From the NCBI RefSeq assembly GCF_029338355.1, contig NZ_CP119802.1, forward strand, positions 1,612,001 to 1,676,000: a DNA stretch of 64,000 nt. Direction: 5' to 3'. Shown here piece after piece: positions 59,354-64,000 of the stretch (positions within the stretch are counted from its first letter, which is position 1; the number at the start of each line of letters is the position of its first letter). The notes under the pieces are model-generated. The model ran no database searches. It was not told the DNA's origin and worked only from the letters and a program-made list of their open reading frames with translations. This stretch comes from Halosegnis marinus. Its GTDB lineage: Archaea; Halobacteriota; Halobacteria; Halobacteriales; Haloarculaceae. The position numbers and the translations under genes were made by a program.

Positions 59354-59449
59354 CTACCGCTCCGCGACCGCGTCCGGCCCCGGTCGAGCGGCGTGCGGCT
59401 GGCTCCGTTGCTGTCCGTCCGGCGTCGTCGGCTCCCCCGTCGTGAGCAT
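59354..59449 (-). CDS. Putative leaderless 31-residue ORF upstream of the DUF2306-like gene
   Basis: ATG at 59449 begins a 31-codon ORF (MLTTGEPTTPDGQQRSQPHA and a further 11 polar residues) ending four bases before the next start. A TATA-like element at 59474-59481 lies about 28 bases upstream of this ATG, so a leaderless mRNA would be read from here first and the membrane protein would need re-initiation. It could be a regulatory uORF or a real micro-protein. Confidence 0.45.
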   Translation of the reverse strand: MLTTGEPTTPDGQQRSQPHAARPGPDAVAER

Positions 59450-59473
59450 CGTCCGAGGAGTTCTCGCCCGCCG

Positions 59474-59505
59474 TAATAAATCTACTTAGTGAATACTAAC
59501 TAAGT
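59474..59505 (-). promoter_or_regulatory. TATA box and perfect TetR-type operator ACTTAGT-N8-ACTAAGT
   Basis: A 22-base perfect inverted repeat at 59484-59505 (7-bp arms, 8-base spacer), in an AT-rich island with TAATAAAT (59474-59481, plus strand) as TATA for minus-strand transcription. The palindrome sits directly upstream of TATA, where BRE/TFB would bind. It is downstream of the tetR gene and upstream of the DUF2306-like gene. I saw no second copy in the window. Confidence 0.75.
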
Positions 59506-59558
59506 CACGTAGCCGAGACGCGGCGGCTCGGGACCTGCCGAGAACCTCGGAGGGCCGC

Positions 59559-60146
59559 CTACGCGAGCAGCGAGTCGATGTACGCGTCCACCTGGGCGTG
59601 GAGCGGTTCGCCCACGTCGTCCATCCCCAGCGCGAGGTAGAAGCCGGTCGAGCCGTTCGCCGCCGCGAGGAGAAACGCCGCCACGCCCCGGGCGTCGACC
59701 GGCCGGAAGTCCCCAGCCTCGACGCCCGCCGCGACGATGTCCTCCAGCACGGCGAGGTTGGCGGCCTCCAGTTCGAGCAGCGGGCCCCGGAGCGTCTCGT
59801 TGTGCGGCGCGTGGGCGAGGAGTTCCATCACGGCGATGTTGGTGCCGCGTCGCCGGTCGTCGTCGGCCGCGACGAACAGCCGGTCGCAGGCCTCCCGGAG
59901 CCGGCCCTCGGGGTCCGTCGCCGAGAGCTCCTCCAACTCCCGCTTCAGGTACCCCGTGGCGCCGTCGAGGAAGGCGGCGACCATCTCGTCCTTCGAGTCG
60001 TAGTGGTAGTAGAGCCCCGCCTCGGTCTTCGAGCTCTCGGCGGCGATGGCGGCGGTCGTGAGCCGCGCGTACCCGTGTTCGGCGAGCGCCGCGCGGACCG
60101 CCTCGGCGATCTCCGCCTCGGCCTCGGTGGGAACGGTGTCGGCCAC
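59559..60146 (-). CDS. TetR/AcrR family transcriptional regulator
   Basis: 195 residues. The N-terminal TetR DNA-binding domain (EIAEAVRAALAEHGYARLTT, then IAAESSKTEAGLYYHYDSKD) is a helix-turn-helix with the typical GLYYHY recognition helix. The rest is an all-helical ligand/dimer domain ending in FYLALGMDD. Its probable target is the ACTTAGT-N8-ACTAAGT operator 54 bases beyond its stop. Ligand unknown; TetR regulators of small membrane-protein genes often sense hydrophobic compounds. Confidence 0.92.
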   Translation of the reverse strand: MADTVPTEAEAEIAEAVRAALAEHGYARLTTAAIAAESSKTEAGLYYHYDSKDEMVAAFLDGATGYLKRELEELSATDPEGRLREACDRLFVAADDDRRRGTNIAVMELLAHAPHNETLRGPLLELEAANLAVLEDIVAAGVEAGDFRPVDARGVAAFLLAAANGSTGFYLALGMDDVGEPLHAQVDAYIDSLLA

Positions 60147-60297
60147 GACTACCGTGTGAGCGCTCGCTCGTTTGGCTCTTGCGCTCGTCCCGGGGGACCG
60201 GGCTCGATGCGTGCCCGCCGACTTGCTGGAGCGTGGCGCGACGGCTCCGCCCGTGATACGGCGGAACCATCAAAAGGGAGCCGAACCGGTCGGCCGT

Positions 60298-61143
60298 TCA
60301 GTCGTCGCTCGGCGTCGCGCCCGACACGCCCGTTCCGCTCGTCGCGACGGTGCGCTCGTTGGCCGCGACCCACCGGAGCAGCAGGAACGCGAACAGGTAC
60401 TTCGCGAGCACGTCGAGCGCGGAGTAGCCCCACGAGGTGACGCCGACCGACTCGACGATCGCCAGCCCCTCGACGCCGAGCGCCCACAGGATCGGGTAGC
60501 CCAGCCAGAGGACGACCGTCAGCCCGCGCAGGGTGTCGAATATTTCCGCCGTGCCCGCGGCCCGTGCCGAGACGGACCACTCGCGCAGCAGCGCGCCGAG
60601 CACGACGAGGAAGAAGGCACAGCTGACGCCGTAGAACGCCCACCGGAGCAGGTAGGACGACGTGGTCAGCGCGGCCGCGAGGCCGGTCACACACATCGCG
60701 ACGTCGGCCGCGATGACGGTGAAGAGGCTCCCCCTGTCCACGTCGGCGAGCAGGCCGAGCGCGAGCAGTATCATCGGCGTCGACAGCGTCCACGTGAGAT
60801 ACCGGCCCCACTGGCTGAGCACCTCCTCGCCGCCGAGCGGGTGGCCCGCGGGCAGCTGGATGACGCCGGTCGTGAGCCCCGACAGCAGCGCCAGATAGCT
60901 CGATATCGAGACGAGCGGGACGAACAGCGTCGCCGCGTAGATGAGCTTCGCCCGCGGCTCCGTGACCTGCCGCCCCATGTAGAGGAACAGCAGTATCGAC
61001 AGCCCCGCGAGGGCGACGTTCACCCACAGCGACGAGCTCAACAGCGCGTCGTTCTGTATCTGCGAGTACACGTCGCTTTGTGACATCTGTAGCATTACGC
61101 TCGCCGTTTCAACGAACTTCTCCCCCATAGTACGATTCGACAT
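60298..61143 (-). CDS. hop: Halorhodopsin (light-driven chloride pump)
   Basis: A 281-residue seven-helix retinal protein. Helix C reads WGRYLTWTLSTPMILLALGL: Arg114, Thr117, Ser121 and Ala128 give the T-S-A motif of chloride pumps, replacing the Asp-Thr-Asp of proton pumps. The Schiff-base Lys is Lys248 (LDVLAKYLFAF) with counterion Asp244. Helix F (TVVLWLGYPILWALGVEG) is near-identical to known halorhodopsins. The B-C loop is short (IQLPAGHPLGGEEVLSQ) compared with the Natronomonas protein. The ATG at 61143 is used; MGEKF five codons later is an alternative. Confidence 0.95.
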   Translation of the reverse strand: MSNRTMGEKFVETASVMLQMSQSDVYSQIQNDALLSSSLWVNVALAGLSILLFLYMGRQVTEPRAKLIYAATLFVPLVSISSYLALLSGLTTGVIQLPAGHPLGGEEVLSQWGRYLTWTLSTPMILLALGLLADVDRGSLFTVIAADVAMCVTGLAAALTTSSYLLRWAFYGVSCAFFLVVLGALLREWSVSARAAGTAEIFDTLRGLTVVLWLGYPILWALGVEGLAIVESVGVTSWGYSALDVLAKYLFAFLLLRWVAANERTVATSGTGVSGATPSDD

Positions 61144-61257
61144 TGGGTCCCGTCGGACATAGCCCTATGGGAAGCTGAAAACCGGGGTTCTCACCCGTGG
61201 CCCGACTCGTCCGGATGCCGGACAGTTGGTGCTAACGCCGGCCGGGACGAGCCCGCC

Positions 61258-63522
61258 TCAGCGGCGGCCGAACAGCCGCTCCCACAGCGAGCGGGGGCGC
61301 GGTCGCTCGGCCAGCAGGACGGGCGTCTCCAGCGAGTCCACGATATCGAACGCGAGCGAGTCGCTGACGATGCGCGACAACAGCCCGCGGTCCGTCGCGC
61401 CGATGAGCACGAGGTCGTGGTCCTCGCTCAACCGTCCGATGACGGACTCGACGTCGCCGGTCTCGACGTGCAACTCGGCGTCGGTCAGCCCGTGGTCGGC
61501 CGCCCAGCCGTCGAGGAACTCGCGCCCGGTCGCCTCCTCGCCGTCCTCGACGACGTGCAGGAGGGAGACCCCCGCGCCGACGGTGTCCCGCAGCGCCTTC
61601 GCCACCTCGGCCGACAGGTCCGAGGACCCGCCGCCCGCGGTCGGGACGAGGACGTTCGAGACCGACAGCTCCCGGCCGTCCAACACCAGGAAGTCGCAGG
61701 GCAGGTCGTGGGTCAGTTCGTCGATGGCCGCCTCGATGCGCCCCCCGACGAACCGCGTCCCGCCGTACCCCATGACGACGGTGTCGGCGTCGTGGGTCTC
61801 GGCGGCGTCGAACACCTCCTCCAGCCCGCGGTGCGAGAGGATGGTCCGCGTCTCGACCGGAACGCCGAACCGCTCGGCGTCGGCCTTCGCCGCGTCGAGC
61901 AACGCCTCGGAGCTGTCGTCGATGCGCTCCCTGTTCTCCGCGGCGGCGGCGAGCGAGGTCTGGTCCGGGACGGTGACGACGTGTGTCGCGAGCACCCGGC
62001 CGCCGGCCTGGCTGGCGACCGCGCCGGCGAGCGTCATCAGCGCGCTCTCCGTCCGGGGGTTCGCGACCGCCACCATGACGGTCGGCCCCTCGGTTCCGGT
62101 CGGGGCGACCGCGTCCGTCGCGGTGACGACCTGGTCGGGGAGCGCGTCCTCGCGCTCCCGGATGAGCTGCGAGAGCACGCCGTCCTCCGTGGCTTCGCGC
62201 CGCGCGTACAGGAAGTACCACAGCACCGCGGCGACGACGAACGCGCCCGAGAGGGCGATCTCGATGGCGTCCATGAACGCGACGAGCCCGAGCGACAGCA
62301 CCGCGCCGAGGATGGGGGTCACGGGGTACAGCGGGACGGTGAAATCCGGGTCGTACTCGGGGAGGTCGGCCTCCCGGAAGACGATCAGCGCTGCGTTCAT
62401 CAGCGCGTAGACGATGAGGTGGAGCACGCTGGCCGCCTTCGCGAGCACCTCGATGTCCCGGCCCAGCGCCGCGATGAACACGACGATGAGCCCCCCGGTG
62501 AGGAAGATGGAGCGGTACGGCGTCGAGTAGTCCGGGTGGAGCTCGTTGAGCCAGTTCGTGACGATGCCGTCGCGGCCCATCGCGAAGTTGATGCGGGCCG
62601 ACGCGAGGATGGAGGCGTTCGCGGACGACGCCGTCGCCAACAGCGCGCCGGCGGTCATGACGGCCGCCGCCGCCGCGGCGACGCCACCCACGGGGCCGAT
62701 GGAGGCCGGGAACGACAGCTCGGCGGCCTGTGCCACCGGCGCGTCGAGGCTCAGCTCCGACCACGGCACTACGCCGAGCATCGTCGTCACGAGCACGGCG
62801 TAGATGACGGTCACGATGCCGACGCTGCCGACGATGGCGATGGGGAGGTTCCGCCCGGGGTTCTTCAGCTCCTCCGCGACGGTCGCGATCTTCGCGTAGC
62901 CCAGAAACGAGACGAAGACGACGGCCGTCGCCGGGAGTATCGCGCCGGTGCCGAACGGGGCGAGTCCGCCGTCGCCGGCGAGCGTCGCGTAGTCGAACGA
63001 GAAGAAGCCGGCGACGGCGAACGCGGTCAGGATGGAAAGCAGCACGAAGACGATGACGTTCTGCACGCCGCCGGTCTCCTTGGCGCCGAGGTAGTTGACG
63101 GCCACGAACACGACCCCGGCCACCAGCGCGCCGACCTGAATCGGGTTGAGGAAGGGGAGGTCGGGCAGGGAGACGAACACCGCGAGGTACTGCCCGAAGC
63201 CGATGCAGTAGAACGCCGACGCGAACGCCAGCCCCATCCAGTCGCCCATCCCGGCGACGGAGCCGAACAGCGGCCCGAGCGCCCGGTTGATGTAGTAGTA
63301 GCCGCCGCCGGCCTTCGGCATCGCGGTGCCGAGCTCGGACACCGACAGCGCGTTCACCATCGCGATGATCCCGCCGACGACGAACGAGACGACGACGATC
63401 GGTCCCGCCTCGTTCGCAGCGACGCCGGGAAGGACGAAGATGCCCGCGCCGATCATCGTCCCGATGCCGATGGTCATCGCCGAGACGAGCCCGAGGTCCT
63501 TGGCGAGTTCCGTGTCGCTCAT
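61258..63522 (-). CDS. APC-family amino-acid permease fused to tandem UspA domains
   Basis: 754 residues. The first ~440 form a 12-helix APC transporter (VSAMTIGIGTMIGAGIFVLP, KAGGGYYYINRALGPLFGSV), of the cationic amino-acid transporter type. The C-terminal ~300 residues are two universal-stress-protein domains (TVMVAVANPRTESALMTLAG and SNVLVPTAGGGSSDLSAEV), the second with a nucleotide-loop-like LIGATDRGLLSRI. Such fusions are common in haloarchaea; the USP part probably gates transport by nucleotide binding (inference). Substrate not readable. Confidence 0.92.
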   Translation of the reverse strand: MSDTELAKDLGLVSAMTIGIGTMIGAGIFVLPGVAANEAGPIVVVSFVVGGIIAMVNALSVSELGTAMPKAGGGYYYINRALGPLFGSVAGMGDWMGLAFASAFYCIGFGQYLAVFVSLPDLPFLNPIQVGALVAGVVFVAVNYLGAKETGGVQNVIVFVLLSILTAFAVAGFFSFDYATLAGDGGLAPFGTGAILPATAVVFVSFLGYAKIATVAEELKNPGRNLPIAIVGSVGIVTVIYAVLVTTMLGVVPWSELSLDAPVAQAAELSFPASIGPVGGVAAAAAAVMTAGALLATASSANASILASARINFAMGRDGIVTNWLNELHPDYSTPYRSIFLTGGLIVVFIAALGRDIEVLAKAASVLHLIVYALMNAALIVFREADLPEYDPDFTVPLYPVTPILGAVLSLGLVAFMDAIEIALSGAFVVAAVLWYFLYARREATEDGVLSQLIREREDALPDQVVTATDAVAPTGTEGPTVMVAVANPRTESALMTLAGAVASQAGGRVLATHVVTVPDQTSLAAAAENRERIDDSSEALLDAAKADAERFGVPVETRTILSHRGLEEVFDAAETHDADTVVMGYGGTRFVGGRIEAAIDELTHDLPCDFLVLDGRELSVSNVLVPTAGGGSSDLSAEVAKALRDTVGAGVSLLHVVEDGEEATGREFLDGWAADHGLTDAELHVETGDVESVIGRLSEDHDLVLIGATDRGLLSRIVSDSLAFDIVDSLETPVLLAERPRPRSLWERLFGRR

Positions 63523-63882
63523 TACCCGGTCCCCCCGCGCAGGAGCGCGCGAACCGGACCGCCGGACCGGTCGCTCGACCGCCGCACGCCGGTGACTCGT
63601 CCGTCCCGTCGTCGGGGCCGGGACGCCGCGTCGGGCGTCGTTCCCGTCCCGCGACGGGCCCTCGTCGTTCTCTCGCGTCCGCGCGAGTCGCGTTCGCCCT
63701 CGGTGGGAGTGTTCCTCATGTCCGTGCCCCTCGTGGCGGCGGGATAACGATGCCGGAAGGGGACCGAGGGGTACCCGTGAGACTCCGGGCGCGGCCGCCT
63801 CGGGCGCACAGCGGCGGTCCCGCTCGCGGGTCCCGTCCCCGAGATGGGGAGTTACTTCCTTGCTCGGCCAGTAGGGGCGCGC
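63523..63882. other. 360-base spacer between divergent genes
   Basis: GC-rich, with Arg-rich antisense-like open frames and no gene I can support. On the plus side, GTTACTTCC (63851-63859) lies about 27 bases before the ATG at 63883 and is the probable promoter of that gene. On the minus side CGTTATCC (about 63745) could be a distant promoter for the permease. No repeat or RNA recognised. Confidence 0.5.
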
Positions 63883-64000
63883 ATGTGGTCATCGCTGCTC
63901 GCTCCGCTCCCCGAGGCCAGCCTCCTCCAGTACACCGTGCCCCTCCTCGGCACGGAACTGGCTCAGACGACGGTCACGGCCATCGGCGCCGGACTGATCG
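63883..64000 (+). CDS. Hydrophobic protein, 3' truncated by window edge
   Basis: ATG at 63883 begins MWSSLLAPLPEASLLQYTVP, continuing LLGTELAQTTVTAIGAGLI to the edge. The 39 visible residues show an amphipathic segment and the start of a membrane helix. A TATA-like GTTACTTCC about 27 bases upstream supports the start. Too little remains to name a family; a membrane protein is likely. Confidence 0.55.
   Translation, partial: MWSSLLAPLPEASLLQYTVPLLGTELAQTTVTAIGAGLI

Noticed and set aside
61158-61169. CATAG-CC-CTATG palindrome upstream of halorhodopsin as an operator
   Set aside because: Arms are only five bases and it coincides with the probable TATA region; too short to claim beyond chance.
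63851-63872. GTTACTT near the last gene as a possible fourth TrmB operator
   Set aside because: Only the left half resembles the motif; no GAGTA at the required spacing. It is better read as a TATA-like promoter element.

Overview
The window is chromosomal DNA from an extremely halophilic archaeon (class Halobacteria). The evidence is the very high GC content, strongly acidic predicted proteins, a proteasome-activating nucleotidase, aIF5B, archaeal Pus10, a pyruvoyl arginine decarboxylase, haloarchaeal malate synthase and isocitrate lyase, halocyanin, UPF0058, HalOD1 and DUF5811/5812-type proteins, and a halorhodopsin. Many genes have a TATA-like element about 27 bases before the start codon, as expected for leaderless haloarchaeal transcripts. 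I see one tRNA (Thr, GGT) and no rRNA, CRISPR array, insertion sequence or prophage. The species cannot be named from the window.

Layout. 1-9.3 kb: end of an oligopeptidase F gene, PAN, a GDT1-type transporter, a secreted nuclease lipoprotein with a lamin-tail domain, Nob1, a PRC-barrel protein, a two-domain halocyanin, aIF5B and an SDR epimerase. 9.3-12.8 kb: pyruvoyl arginine decarboxylase and the glyoxylate bypass genes aceB and aceA. 12.9-18.9 kb: a type IV pilus module (membrane platform and ATPase) divergent from a large pilin-like protein. 18.9-31.9 kb: tRNA-Thr, a crotonase, SecF/SecD, a Tat-exported subtilase, RNase HII, Pus10, an MscS channel and UppP. 31.9-36 kb: a pilin and a sugar nucleotidyltransferase-GlmS operon. 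36-42.4 kb: cytochrome oxidase subunits II, I and III with a cytochrome P450. 42.5-50 kb: nucleotide-sugar epimerases and a surface-protein cassette. 50-64 kb: a frameshifted lamin-tail pseudogene, another pilin-like protein, a hybrid sensor kinase, HAD, MFS and Hsp20 genes, a TetR module, halorhodopsin and an amino-acid permease-USP fusion.

The most informative signal is regulatory. Three copies of an inverted repeat of the form GTTACTC-N7-GAGTAAC (one copy degenerate) lie at 32769-32789, 42481-42501 and 48431-48451. Each sits at the start of a nucleotide-sugar gene: the nucleotidyltransferase-glmS operon, a UDP-sulfoquinovose synthase-like gene and an SDR epimerase. The core TACT-N8-GAGTA matches the published motif of the haloarchaeal glucose-responsive regulator TrmB. 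The sites overlap or follow the TATA box, one even covering the start codon, so repression is expected. I infer that sugar status controls glycan-precursor synthesis here.

Other notable points are a perfect TetR-type operator followed by an apparent leaderless 31-codon ORF and a DUF2306-like gene; inverted repeats in the pilus and aceA promoter regions; a divergent regulator/surface-protein cassette at 43.7-47.0 kb that I cannot assign to a known system; and several small genes (37-57 aa) that are easily missed.
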